Source of the DNA: an uncultured bacterium
GTDB taxonomy: Bacteria; Cyanobacteriota; Vampirovibrionia; Gastranaerophilales; Gastranaerophilaceae
Length of the DNA stretch: 64,000 nucleotides
Reading direction: 5' to 3'
Assembly: GCA_902783835.1 (NCBI GenBank)
Contig: CACZSN010000032.1
Span: forward strand, 1 to 64,000
Below the pieces are notes generated by a model. That model searched no databases, was not told where the DNA came from, and saw nothing but the letters and a program-made list of their open reading frames with translations. Position 1 is the first letter of the stretch. Every line of letters begins with the position of its first letter. Position numbers and translations under genes: made by a program. Below, in pieces: positions 33,572 to 42,859 of this stretch.

Positions 33572-34981
33572 TCAATTCTGCAACTTTATTTCGATTTCAA
33601 AGAATCTATTCCAAGGGAAAGAGTAAGAAATTTCTTTTTTATTTGTCTTTAAGGCATTAAAAACGATATTTTCGTAATTTTCGAAATATTTTTTAATTTC
33701 ATTCAAGTCTTTGAGGTTTTCATTTTTGAAAAATTTTCTTAAATTTGCCTGATATGCCCAATCGTCGAGCAGTCTTACGATTTGCAATTTTTTGAAATTA
33801 TCTTCATTCGGTGTGGAGCATAAAAATTTTGTCACAGCGGCGGCAATTCCGGAACCCAAAGAATTTCCGGTTGTATTCCAGGCTGAATATCCGTAAAAGT
33901 CATTATTTATGCCATTTTTAAACATTTTTTCAACGAAATTATTATCTGCACCGTTTGCGTTTAAGATATCGACAACAAAATAAGGTCTGTTGAAATGAGT
34001 GAATTCTCCTTCAAAGGGGTTTGTGCGGCCGTTCATGACGAGTTCACCCTGTTCTCCCTGAAAGTTATTCACATATAAAATCAAATCGGCTTCATCGGTC
34101 GCAGAGATGCTTGCTCCTGCCGTTAAAATTTGTGATTTAACGGAATTATCAACCGAAATATCTTCATATTTTGAAATTTTGTCAATTTCGTTCGGATTTG
34201 TGTAAATTGGAGCAATTTTTATTTTTTTGCCGTCGGAAATGCATCGGGCAAGCAGTGTTAACGGAATTTCATCAGCTCCTGTTTTGACGAACATTCCTTT
34301 TCTTGATTGAGCTAAAAGTTCAAAATATTTTGCTTCTTTTACGTTAAAACCGTATTTTGCACAATCGTCTTTAGAAAAAATCAAGGTATCGAAAATGCCG
34401 TCATCAAACATTTTCACGTATTCTTTGTTTATGGAAAAATTACGTTCTCTTGTTGTTAACCAGTCTATTAAAATTTCAGACGGAATTTCTTTTGCAAGTT
34501 CGGTTGCTTTTTCTTTTGCCAAACGGTTTCCTTCAACTTCCGAGCGATGAAGTTCATAAGAATATGCAAAAATTTTTTCGCCGTATTGAGCCCAATACTC
34601 TTTTTCTTCTTCGTTGTAATTATTGTTAGAAATCCGCATAATGCTTGAAAAAATAAGAGTTTTGCAATTTGTTTTTTTGAGCAGAATATTTCTTAATTTT
34701 AAAAGTCGATTTTCAATTTCATTTTTATCATCGGGACATCTTCTTGAGGGGATTAAGCCTCCATAAATCAGGGTATCTGCGGAAATCACGAGATAATCCG
34801 TTTCTTCAAGGTCTTCAAGCCATTCAAAAAGACCGTTTTTATCTGCATTTTTTGTTAATGAACCGAGAAGGTTTTTAGGCGGAAGATATAATTTGATTTC
34901 GGGATTAATGTCCGCAATCATTTTGGGTAATGTATAGCAAACAGGTCGATTATCTATTGGGATAAAGCCGATTTTTTTCAT
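33572..34981 (-). CDS. DUF4127-type protein
   Basis: The 469-residue protein begins KIGFIPIDNRPVCY, the opening typical of the DUF4127 family. Later motifs are ISADTLIYGGLIPSRR near residue 68 and IFSSIMRISNN near residue 108. The family is of unknown biochemical role; from its fold pattern a hydrolase- or phosphatase-like alpha/beta enzyme is possible, but I do not claim it. It is the last gene of an overlapping group: the ATG overlaps the stop of the preceding WYL-type gene by four bases. No signal peptide, so cytosolic. Confidence 0.8.
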   Translation of the reverse strand: MKKIGFIPIDNRPVCYTLPKMIADINPEIKLYLPPKNLLGSLTKNADKNGLFEWLEDLEETDYLVISADTLIYGGLIPSRRCPDDKNEIENRLLKLRNILLKKTNCKTLIFSSIMRISNNNYNEEEKEYWAQYGEKIFAYSYELHRSEVEGNRLAKEKATELAKEIPSEILIDWLTTRERNFSINKEYVKMFDDGIFDTLIFSKDDCAKYGFNVKEAKYFELLAQSRKGMFVKTGADEIPLTLLARCISDGKKIKIAPIYTNPNEIDKISKYEDISVDNSVKSQILTAGASISATDEADLILYVNNFQGEQGELVMNGRTNPFEGEFTHFNRPYFVVDILNANGADNNFVEKMFKNGINNDFYGYSAWNTTGNSLGSGIAAAVTKFLCSTPNEDNFKKLQIVRLLDDWAYQANLRKFFKNENLKDLNEIKKYFENYENIVFNALKTNKKEISYSFPWNRFFEIEIKLQN

Positions 34982-35877
34982 TCCGCATCTCCTTTTAATT
35001 TTTTCTCTAATTTTTCAAGTTCTTGCAACATTTCTTTTTCAACATATTTTGGAGAAATAACTTTGCAATTTTCTCCGTATTTCATAAGTCTTTTGAACAG
35101 AGATTTTTTATCTTCACCCGTATTGATAATCAACTTTTTATTTTCGTCAAAAGTTTGTACGGTTTCGCAATCTCGAAGTCTGTAATTTATTGCCAATCGG
35201 TCATATACTTCAAAAGCAATTGAAGTTGTCATATTTGTTGTTGTGGTTTTTAATGGCAAAATTTCTATTTTTTCAATGTTTTTCGCCGTTAATTTTATAT
35301 TTTCGGCTTTTTTTGAATCGTAAACAAACAAAAATACGTTATTGCCATTAATTTCGACTTTTTTCGGAGTTGCCGTGAAAGATTCACCGTTATATGTTAT
35401 TGTCAATTTTTGCGATAAATCGACATATTGTTGAAATTCCGAAGCTATTTTTGACATTGGAGAATGCTTTTGATTGTGATATTGATTGATTTTGTCATTT
35501 AAAGTTTGTTTTGTCGTTTCTGATAAAGATTTTTCGATTTTTGTAAACAGTTCATCCAAAAAATCTTTCTGTTTTTCAACGCAACAAGCATCAAAAGCTT
35601 TATAAATATTGAACAACAAATTTATTTCACAATCGTCGATTTTGATTTCTTCCAAAAATTTGCAAAGAGAATATTTTTTGCCGATTTTTTTTACGTCAAT
35701 GTCAGAAGCTTCAAGGGTCGAAATGTATTTCAGAAAAGTCTCGTGAGCTTCTATATCTTTGAATTTGCAAAGTCTGCGATAATCTAACTCTTTTATATCG
35801 ATGTCTTCTTTTGCCAAAAGTTTGAAAAATTCTAAAACTCTTACGCAAGAATCGTGATGCTTGGCGGTATAACTCAT
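34978..35877 (-). CDS. WYL-type transcription regulator, second of a pair
   Basis: 299 residues, related to its upstream neighbour. The C-terminal half has the WYL-like beta-rich domain (LTITYNGESFTATPKKVEINGNN region, then IEKIEIL) and the typical ending LMKYGENCKVISPKYVEKEML. The N-terminal part is helical and may be a divergent helix-turn-helix, but the motif is weak. Such paired regulators recall the PafB/PafC arrangement in actinobacteria, which controls DNA-damage genes; here too it follows a DNA-metabolism gene (mutS2). Ligand unknown; the WYL domain often binds nucleic acid. Confidence 0.7.
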   Translation of the reverse strand: MSYTAKHHDSCVRVLEFFKLLAKEDIDIKELDYRRLCKFKDIEAHETFLKYISTLEASDIDVKKIGKKYSLCKFLEEIKIDDCEINLLFNIYKAFDACCVEKQKDFLDELFTKIEKSLSETTKQTLNDKINQYHNQKHSPMSKIASEFQQYVDLSQKLTITYNGESFTATPKKVEINGNNVFLFVYDSKKAENIKLTAKNIEKIEILPLKTTTTNMTTSIAFEVYDRLAINYRLRDCETVQTFDENKKLIINTGEDKKSLFKRLMKYGENCKVISPKYVEKEMLQELEKLEKKLKGDAE

Positions 35878-36809
35878 TATTCGTACCTCGCTTTGGTTTT
35901 AGCAATTTTTTCGATTAATTTTTGTCTTATATAGTCCGGCGAAATTAACTCAAAATCACAACCGAAAGAAAGTAATCGTTGAACTATCTTAAATTCACTC
36001 GTGGTAATGCATTCGACCAAAATTTCTTCACTGTTTTGCTCAAGGATTTTTTCATCGGAATTGCAAACAAAAGTCGAAACTTCTTCTCCCGTAACTTTGT
36101 ATAAAACTTTGATATCACAAGCTTTTAAAGGTTCTTTTAAGTTTTCGACGGAATGAATTTCGAGAATTTTTTCGGCATTAAAATAAGAATAAGTGTTTCT
36201 TTTGTAATACCAACCCATAATGTATAGTTTTCCGGCTTCGCAAAAGATTTGTTTGCTCGAAATATTTATTTTTTCGATTTTTTTAGAAGATGTTGCATAA
36301 GTCATCACAATTTCTTTTTTCTCTAAATTTGCGGAATAAAATGTTTCCAAAATTTGCGGTTTGATTTTAACAAACGGTTTTTTTGCATTCAGCAAATTCA
36401 AAGCTTTTTCATCACAATAAGGGGTAATCAATTTGTCGTAAAGCCTGTTTATTTCAATAACGGTACGCCATTGACAGCAGTCTAAAAAATATTTGCGGAT
36501 TTGAGATAAAAGATTGATTTCCGAAGAGTTAAATTTTGCCTTGAAAGGATGTTCCATCAAAATATAACGGTAATCATTTTTAGGGCAAGGTCGTGCAATT
36601 TTACAGCCGACAGCTTTAAGAGAATTCATGGTAATTCTGAGCGTGTCGTCTGAAATCGAACGCTTTGTCAGTTCATCCTGCTTCAAAACTTCAATAATTT
36701 CGGCACTTGTGGAAGGTTTTTCCATTAAAAGTTTCAAAATTTTTATAGCTCGGTATGCAGTTAAACTGATGTTTGTATTTTTAGTTTTGATACTTAAATT
36801 TTCGTTCAT
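35877..36809 (-). CDS. WYL-type transcription regulator, first of a pair
   Basis: 310 residues. The N terminus (about residues 15-75) is helix-turn-helix-like (TAYRAIKILKLLMEKPSTSAEI, then KRSISDDTLRITMNSLKAVG), typical of the DeoR-like winged helix placed before WYL domains. The C-terminal half carries a WYL-like domain (ISSKQIFCEAGKLYIMGWYY, where GWYY stands at the WYL position) and ends with a short C-terminal extension (LLSFGCDFELISPDYIRQKL). The start overlaps the mutS2 stop by one base and its stop overlaps the next ATG by one base, so the genes are translated as a unit. Confidence 0.75.
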   Translation of the reverse strand: MNENLSIKTKNTNISLTAYRAIKILKLLMEKPSTSAEIIEVLKQDELTKRSISDDTLRITMNSLKAVGCKIARPCPKNDYRYILMEHPFKAKFNSSEINLLSQIRKYFLDCCQWRTVIEINRLYDKLITPYCDEKALNLLNAKKPFVKIKPQILETFYSANLEKKEIVMTYATSSKKIEKINISSKQIFCEAGKLYIMGWYYKRNTYSYFNAEKILEIHSVENLKEPLKACDIKVLYKVTGEEVSTFVCNSDEKILEQNSEEILVECITTSEFKIVQRLLSFGCDFELISPDYIRQKLIEKIAKTKARYE

Positions 36810-39175
36810 CAGTTTAAATCCACCACACTGACGCCATCTCCGCCTTCAACATCTTCTCCGGGACGGAATTTCGCAACATAAGGACTGTCTGCAAGATAAT
36901 CCCGTATTGCCTTTTTCAAAACGCCCGTGCCGTGTCCGTGAATAATTATTGCGTATGAAAGACCCGCTGCACAAGCTTTATCAAGATAAGCTTCGACTTC
37001 TCTCATGGCTTCTTCGTATCTGAATCCACGCAAATCTAAGGTGTAAGAGACATCGTGTTTTACAAACTCAAAGGCTTGCTTTTGCTGAACAAGCGGTTTG
37101 GTTTTTGCTTTTATAACCTCTTTGTCATACAGTGCAAGCTTTTTTATCGGAAGCGTCGTTTTTACGGCTCCCATAAGAATTTCGGCTTTTCTTCCTTTGT
37201 CCGTAAATGCTACAAATTCGGCTTCTTGATTTAAGTCTCTGATAACGACCTTATCGCCTTTATTTATTGAATTTACGTCAATGTCACGGTATTCCTCTCT
37301 CAAAGAATCATATTCTTCATCAAGTTTATCGTGAAGTTTTTTTCGGATTAAAGAGTTTTTTCTTATTGTTTTCATTGTATTTTCGCGATTTTCATTTTCA
37401 CGAAGATTTTTAAGGACATCTTTAATCTCATCGCGTGCGGAATCAAAAGCTGTTTGGGTTTTCTTTTTATATTCCGCGATAATTTTTCTTTTTTCTTTCT
37501 TTAAATCATCGGCTTGTTTTTCAAGTTGTAATCTCAAAGCCTTTACGGTTTCCGCATCTTTTTTTGCTTCGTCGGCTTTTTTTGCTGCTTCTTCCCACAT
37601 TTCTTCAATTTTTGCAAATTTTTCAATATTTTTGCCCGAAGTTTCAGTGAAAATTTCTCTTGAATTGCCAATAATTTCAGAGTTTAATCCTAAATTTTCG
37701 GCGATGGTAATTGCGTTACTGCTGCCCGAAACACCTTGTGTAAAGCGGTATGTCGGTTTCAAGGTTTCAGTGTCAAAACGAACGCTTGCGTTTTCAAATC
37801 CGCTTCCTTCGAGGGCAAGATTTTTAAGGTCTCCAAAGTGAGTCGTAACAACACAAAAGGCTTGTTTTTCCACGAAATATTGCAATAAAGCTCTTGCAAG
37901 TGCCGAACCTTCCGCAGGATCAGTTCCAGAGCAGATTTCATCTATCAAAATTAAAGTGTCGCTATCGGCTTGATTACTCATTTCCACAAGGTTTTTGATG
38001 TGAGATGAAAATGTTGAAAGACTTTGAATGATGTTTTGTTGGTCACCGATATCGGCAAAAACTTTTTTGAACGGATAGATTTTTGCACTCATACAGGGGA
38101 TATGAAATCCTGCTTTGCTCATCAATACGCAAAGTCCCACAGTCTTTAATACGACTGTTTTTCCGCCTGTATTTGAACCCGTAATGATTGTGCAAAGATT
38201 GTCTTTTCCCGCATTGAAATCATTTTCTATAACATTGTCGCAAACCCTCATTAAAACAGGGTTTTTCATCGCTTTTAAGTCAATTTTCGGTTCATCAAGG
38301 ATAGTAGCTGGAGAACTTTCCGTTTTTTGAGAATATTTTCCTTTTGCAAAATGAAAATCAATTTCAGCTAAAATATCTTGAGTTTCAATAAGTTCCTCGA
38401 AATGTTTACCGATTTCTTCCGAGAAAACTTTCAAAATCCTGTCAGTTTCAATTTGGATATGAATTTCGATTTCGCGTTCACGATTGTGAAGCTCGGTCAA
38501 TTCTTTGGGTTCGATGAAAAATGTTTGTCCCGAAGCGGAGACGTCGTGTACAATACCAAGGATTTTATTTTTTGCTTCCGCTTTTACACCGAAAACTGTT
38601 CTGCCGTCACGCTGAGTGTAGATTGTGTCTCGCAAATCGTTTGTAAAATTTGAATCTGCCAATAATCTTGTGATTGTTGATTTTATGCTTGCGTGAGTTT
38701 CTGATAAAGCATTATACAAACGTTTTAGTTCGGAAGAAGCACTTTCTTTGACTTTCATATCACTGTTTAAGGTGTCAAAAATTTTGTCTTCAAGTTCTTT
38801 TAACACAAAAAGGCTTTGGCTTATTTCTGTTAATTTCGGAGCATCTTCGGAATTTTTGTCAAGGAAGTTTTTCACAAGTCTTGAGTTTCTGAGAAGATTT
38901 GCGATATCCCAAATTTCTTGCGGAGAAAGTTTAATTTTTGCTTTAGCATCTTTAAGAGAGTTTGTCATGTCGGCAAAATTTTCGAGAGGCAATCTCAAAT
39001 TCATATCGCATAAGCGTCTTGCTTCGGTTGTGCAATCTAATTGTTCCCGTATTTTTTCCGCATCGTTGTATATTTCGGCACGCAAAGTTTTGAGTCTTCC
39101 CGGCTCAGTGATTGCGTTTTCGGCTATATATTCTCTTACTTTGTCAAATTCCGTTACTTCAATTACAGGTTTCAT
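36809..39175 (-). CDS. mutS2: Endonuclease MutS2
   Basis: 788-residue MutS-family ATPase with a C-terminal nuclease domain; known relatives suppress recombination or split collided ribosomes. Walker A ITGSNTGGKTVVLKT near residue 330, Walker B TLILIDEICSGTDPAEG near residue 410, a long coiled coil at about 515-630, and the Smr domain with LDLRGFRYEEAMREV and HGHGTGVLKK near the end. It lacks the mismatch-recognition domain, as all MutS2 do. No ribosome-binding site precedes the ATG, but TATAAT lies seven bases upstream, so the mRNA may be leaderless. First gene of a four-gene overlapping operon. Confidence 0.95.
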   Translation of the reverse strand: MKPVIEVTEFDKVREYIAENAITEPGRLKTLRAEIYNDAEKIREQLDCTTEARRLCDMNLRLPLENFADMTNSLKDAKAKIKLSPQEIWDIANLLRNSRLVKNFLDKNSEDAPKLTEISQSLFVLKELEDKIFDTLNSDMKVKESASSELKRLYNALSETHASIKSTITRLLADSNFTNDLRDTIYTQRDGRTVFGVKAEAKNKILGIVHDVSASGQTFFIEPKELTELHNREREIEIHIQIETDRILKVFSEEIGKHFEELIETQDILAEIDFHFAKGKYSQKTESSPATILDEPKIDLKAMKNPVLMRVCDNVIENDFNAGKDNLCTIITGSNTGGKTVVLKTVGLCVLMSKAGFHIPCMSAKIYPFKKVFADIGDQQNIIQSLSTFSSHIKNLVEMSNQADSDTLILIDEICSGTDPAEGSALARALLQYFVEKQAFCVVTTHFGDLKNLALEGSGFENASVRFDTETLKPTYRFTQGVSGSSNAITIAENLGLNSEIIGNSREIFTETSGKNIEKFAKIEEMWEEAAKKADEAKKDAETVKALRLQLEKQADDLKKEKRKIIAEYKKKTQTAFDSARDEIKDVLKNLRENENRENTMKTIRKNSLIRKKLHDKLDEEYDSLREEYRDIDVNSINKGDKVVIRDLNQEAEFVAFTDKGRKAEILMGAVKTTLPIKKLALYDKEVIKAKTKPLVQQKQAFEFVKHDVSYTLDLRGFRYEEAMREVEAYLDKACAAGLSYAIIIHGHGTGVLKKAIRDYLADSPYVAKFRPGEDVEGGDGVSVVDLN

Positions 39176-39182
39176 GTAATTA

Positions 39183-39188
39183 ATTATA
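39183..39188 (-). promoter_or_regulatory. -10 element directly before mutS2
   Basis: TATAAT on the minus strand ends seven bases before the ATG. The expected transcription start falls on the start codon. Confidence 0.5.
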
Positions 39189-39264
39189 TGACAAATAACT
39201 TAGTATATCTTGTTTTTTATATTTTTTTTCATTAAAATTGTCACAAAAGTGAATGTATTGGAAA

Positions 39265-39279
39265 ATTCGGTGACCGAAT
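39265..39279. promoter_or_regulatory. Perfect 15-bp palindrome, likely operator
   Basis: ATTCGGT-G-ACCGAAT, seven-base arms around one base, ending three bases before the ATG of the B12-type radical SAM gene. The one-base centre argues for a protein-binding DNA site rather than an RNA hairpin. A second, shorter repeat tcac / gtga lies about 25 bases upstream. Confidence 0.5.
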
Positions 39280-39282
39280 ATT

Positions 39283-40728
39283 ATGAAAAAAATAATGCTT
39301 TGCAGCCCTCCGGGGGATTTATCGGTAAATATTAAGAACAGATACAAATACAGAACGGAAGATATTATTCCGCACTCAATGAGAGCGTGTAATGATTTGG
39401 GTTATATTGCATCAATGCTTAGAAATGCAGAGCATGAAGTCTTTTTGAGAGATTATAAGATTGAAGAAAAAACAGCTCTTGATTTGCTTGATGATGTTTT
39501 GACAAATTGTCCCGATATGCTTCTTATGAAGACTGATATTGCAAATATTTTTGAAGATTTGAAATTGGTCAGAATGATTAAATCTTCCAATCCTCAAATT
39601 GTTATTATTTTGAAAAGCGATATGTTTTTCGATGCATCGGAAGAATTGCTTTGCAGTTTGCCTATGGGGGGAGTGGATTATTTAATAGGTTCGGATGCTG
39701 CTTTTGTAATGCCTTTGTTGGTACAAGCACATTATGAAACCCCTGAAATGCTTTATCAGGTTCCGTTTATTACGATTTGCAAAAACGGAATGATGCATAA
39801 AACAAATTTCCACGCACCGCACGGAAATATTAACGATTTGCCGTTTCCTGCAAGAGATTTGATGCCGAACGAAAAATATGTTCGTCCCGACAACAAAAAA
39901 CCGATTGCGACAATAATTACCGCAAAAGGTTGTCCGTATACATGTTTGCATTGTAAAGAACATATCTTGGCAGATTGCACAATGAATGTTCGTCCCGCAA
40001 AAAAAGTTTTTGACGAAATGTATGAATGTTATCAAAAATACGGAATTAAGAATTTTTATTTTCCGTCAGATACGTTTAACCACAATGAAAAATGGGTGGA
40101 AGAATTTTGTGATTACATAATTGAATCACCGATGAACGGACAGGTTGATTGGATAGCAAATGTTAATGTTGCATCGTTCACTGAATATATGTCAATGGAA
40201 ATGAGAAATGCCGGCTGTTCAATGATTGTTGTTCGTTTTGAAAGCGGTTCGGATGATACGCTTGTTCGTTTGGACAGAAGATTTTCAGTTGATGAAAGCC
40301 TTAATGTCGTTGATATTGCCAGAAAAAATAAGCTCAAAATTTTCGGTTTATTCTCGGTTGGTTTGCCTTGGGAAACAGAAGCACATCTTATTGCGACAAA
40401 AAAATTAATTCTCAAAATATGTCCCGATTTCGTATCATTGACGTTTCCTGTTGCATATCCGGATTCTGTTATTGAGAAAAATTTCCGTGATGAAAATATT
40501 TTAAGAGAATCGTTATTTGAAAATGAAACGATAAAAATTCCCGCTCTCGGTACGAAGTTTTTAACACATAAAAAACTTAAAGCGTTCAGAAAGAAAACTC
40601 TTTTCTTGTATTATGCAAGTCCGAGATATTTCTTCAGAACGATTGCCGAAACATACAGAAATCCTAAAAAATTCAAGGATTATATTTTGTTTGTTTGGGA
40701 TTTATTTAAGAAACAAAGAGCTGACTAA
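39283..40728 (+). CDS. B12-binding-type radical SAM protein
   Basis: 481 residues in the layout of cobalamin-dependent radical SAM enzymes (BchE/HpnJ-like): a Rossmann-like N-terminal domain (about 1-150) and then the radical SAM barrel with GCPYTCLHC near residue 214. I do not see the DxHxxG cobalamin motif in the first domain, so it may bind B12 base-off or not at all. The barrel continues with FRFESGSDDTLVRLDR-like segments (here VVRFESGSDD) typical of the group, and the C-terminal 80 residues are basic and aromatic. Such enzymes often act on lipids, antibiotics or tRNA. It stands behind a palindromic operator and before two SPASM paralogues. Confidence 0.8.
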   Translation: MKKIMLCSPPGDLSVNIKNRYKYRTEDIIPHSMRACNDLGYIASMLRNAEHEVFLRDYKIEEKTALDLLDDVLTNCPDMLLMKTDIANIFEDLKLVRMIKSSNPQIVIILKSDMFFDASEELLCSLPMGGVDYLIGSDAAFVMPLLVQAHYETPEMLYQVPFITICKNGMMHKTNFHAPHGNINDLPFPARDLMPNEKYVRPDNKKPIATIITAKGCPYTCLHCKEHILADCTMNVRPAKKVFDEMYECYQKYGIKNFYFPSDTFNHNEKWVEEFCDYIIESPMNGQVDWIANVNVASFTEYMSMEMRNAGCSMIVVRFESGSDDTLVRLDRRFSVDESLNVVDIARKNKLKIFGLFSVGLPWETEAHLIATKKLILKICPDFVSLTFPVAYPDSVIEKNFRDENILRESLFENETIKIPALGTKFLTHKKLKAFRKKTLFLYYASPRYFFRTIAETYRNPKKFKDYILFVWDLFKKQRAD

Positions 40729-40765
40729 AATCGGTTGTAAAATATTGCGAAAAGTGCCTAAAGAC

Positions 40766-40795
40766 TTGACTTTACGGCAAAAATAATGATATACT
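40766..40795 (+). promoter_or_regulatory. Promoter of the tandem radical SAM pair
   Basis: TTGACT, 18-base spacer, TATACT with an extended TG one base upstream, 22 bases before the ATG at 40818. Confidence 0.6.
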
Positions 40796-40817
40796 TCCTT
40801 CATGGCGGATTTTAAAA

Positions 40818-41831
40818 ATGTTTGATGAAGATTTTTCAAAAGAAGTTTACAAAAACAAATCTGAATTGCCAAAACGGTTACGGGTTGAAGTTAGCAGTCT
40901 TTGTCAATTGAAATGTCCTGTTTGTTATATGAGAACAGACGAAGAAAATGCCAAAAATGGTTGTGGTTTCGGGGTTTTGAAGTTCGAAAATTTCAAAAAA
41001 CTTGTTGATGAAAATGAAATTGAAAATATTGAAATATCAAACAGCGGAGAAATTTTTTTAAATCCCGATTTGGTAAAAATCCTTGAATACGCTGATAAAA
41101 AAGGAATAAAACTTACTGCGGATAACGGGGTTAATTTGAATTATATTTCCGATGAACAGGCGGAAGCACTTGCAAAGTATCATCTTGTGTCGATGACTGT
41201 CTCAATTGACGGTGCATCTCGGGAGACTTATGCAAAATATCGTATTGGCGGTGATTACGATAAAGTTATCGAAAATATGAAAAAAATTATTTATTATCGC
41301 AAAAAATACAATAACGGTTGTCCTCATATTACTTGGAAATTCATTGTTTTCGGGCATAATGAACACGAAATTGAACAAGCAAAAAAAGAGGCTGAAAAAT
41401 TGGGTGTTGCAATTAATTTTGCAACAAATTGGGATGAAAGTTATTCTCCGGTAAAAAATGTTCAAAAGGTGCTTGAACAGACGGGATTGGAATCTTTGAC
41501 GACGAATACGTCTCCTGTTGAATTATTGAAACAATTTCAAGCCGGGGAAGCCGATTGGTTTTTTTGTAATGACCTTTGGCAACCTCAAATTAATTGGGAC
41601 GGACAGCTTTTGGGTTGTTGTGCAAATTATAAAAAGAATTTTGGCGGAAATGTTTTTGAAGACGGCTTGATGGAAACGTTGAACAATCCGCGTTTTGTTT
41701 ATGCAAAAAATATGGTAACACATAATGCTCTGCCCGAAAAAACGCTTCCTTGCTATGATTGCGAAGTTTATCAGGATATGGCAAAACACAATGTGTGGTT
41801 TAATTCTCCGAGGTCTGAAAATGGAAAATAA
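40818..41831 (+). CDS. Radical SAM/SPASM protein, tandem paralogue 1
   Basis: 337 residues. The radical SAM motif CQLKCPVC is near residue 30, and the C-terminal SPASM-type region holds CNDLWQPQINWDG, GCCANYKKNFGGN and LPCYDCEVYQD. SPASM enzymes usually modify ribosomally made peptides or act as anaerobic maturases, but no precursor peptide was seen within a few hundred bases. The next gene is a clear paralogue starting 11 bases before this one ends. A 49-base stretch is identical in both copies. Confidence 0.87.
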   Translation: MFDEDFSKEVYKNKSELPKRLRVEVSSLCQLKCPVCYMRTDEENAKNGCGFGVLKFENFKKLVDENEIENIEISNSGEIFLNPDLVKILEYADKKGIKLTADNGVNLNYISDEQAEALAKYHLVSMTVSIDGASRETYAKYRIGGDYDKVIENMKKIIYYRKKYNNGCPHITWKFIVFGHNEHEIEQAKKEAEKLGVAINFATNWDESYSPVKNVQKVLEQTGLESLTTNTSPVELLKQFQAGEADWFFCNDLWQPQINWDGQLLGCCANYKKNFGGNVFEDGLMETLNNPRFVYAKNMVTHNALPEKTLPCYDCEVYQDMAKHNVWFNSPRSENGK

Positions 41832-42840
41832 ACCGATTGTTTTGGAAAAAAAATATCTCAAAGAAGTTTATCGCGACAAATCGGAATTGCCGAAAAAAGT
41901 TCGCATTGATGCGAGTACAAAATGCCAATTGGATTGCGAAAGATGTTATATGCGAATGGATAAAGTCGGAGTCGAAAACGGTTGCGGTTTGGGCAATTTA
42001 AAGTTTTCGGATTTTAAAAAATTTGTTGATGAAAATGAATTTGAGGCAATAGAGTTGTCTAATCACGGTGAAGTTTTTTTAAATCCCGAACTTGATGAAA
42101 TCATTGAATATGCTTCATCTAAAGGAATTTCATTGTCGATGGATAATGGAGTGAATCTGAATTATCTGCCGGAAAAAACGGCGGAAATTCTTGTCAAATG
42201 CGAAGTTAAACGAATTGATGTTTCAATAGACGGTGCAAGTCAGGAAACATATAAAATTTATCGCAAAAACGGAGATTTTAATAAAGTTATAGAAAATATT
42301 AAAAAAATAAATTTTTATAAGTTAAAATATAATTCAAAATACCCCGTTTTGTACTACAAATTCATTGTTTTCGGGCATAATGAACACGAAATTGAACAAG
42401 CAAAAATTCTGGCAAAAAATCTCGATATGGAAATCGTTTTTGAACAAAATACATATCCCGATTTTTCTCCCGTAAAAAATCCCCGAAAAGTAATGGAACA
42501 AACGGGCATGGAGTATACTGAATTACCGCCGCATAAGTTGCTTGAAGAATATGAACGGGGAATTTTGGATTGGTATTATTGTGCTTTTTTGTGGGAAGAA
42601 CCTCAAATTAATTGGGACGGAAAAATATTGGGGTGTTGCTCTTTATTTACCGACGATTTTGGCGGAAATGCTTTCAAAGAAGGTTTTTTGACAGCGATGA
42701 ATAACCCTAAAATGATATATGCAAAAAATATGGTTACAAATAATGCACCTGAAAATCCTGAAATTCCTTGCAGTCGTTGCTATATGTATCAGGATATGAA
42801 GTTGCATAATAAATGGTTGAAATCACCAAAAAGAATTTAA
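41821..42840 (+). CDS. Radical SAM/SPASM protein, tandem paralogue 2
   Basis: 339 residues. Radical SAM motif CQLDCERC near residue 40, SPASM-type cysteines in the C-terminal INWDGKILGCCSLF and IPCSRCYMYQD. The frame is open further upstream, but the ATG at 41821 has GAGGTCTGA before it and matches the paralogue, so that start is used; it overlaps the previous gene by 11 bases. The tandem arrangement suggests a recent duplication with divergence of substrate specificity. Followed 19 bases later by the nucleotidase-like gene. Confidence 0.87.
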   Translation: MENKPIVLEKKYLKEVYRDKSELPKKVRIDASTKCQLDCERCYMRMDKVGVENGCGLGNLKFSDFKKFVDENEFEAIELSNHGEVFLNPELDEIIEYASSKGISLSMDNGVNLNYLPEKTAEILVKCEVKRIDVSIDGASQETYKIYRKNGDFNKVIENIKKINFYKLKYNSKYPVLYYKFIVFGHNEHEIEQAKILAKNLDMEIVFEQNTYPDFSPVKNPRKVMEQTGMEYTELPPHKLLEEYERGILDWYYCAFLWEEPQINWDGKILGCCSLFTDDFGGNAFKEGFLTAMNNPKMIYAKNMVTNNAPENPEIPCSRCYMYQDMKLHNKWLKSPKRI

Positions 42841-42859
42841 ATAAAAAAAGGAAGAAGAA

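Noticed and set aside
33289-33660. 123-residue plus-strand ORF
   Set aside because: It runs across the repeat, the tRNA-Leu (minus strand) and the end of the DUF4127 gene; its sequence is the translation of tRNA and terminator copies.
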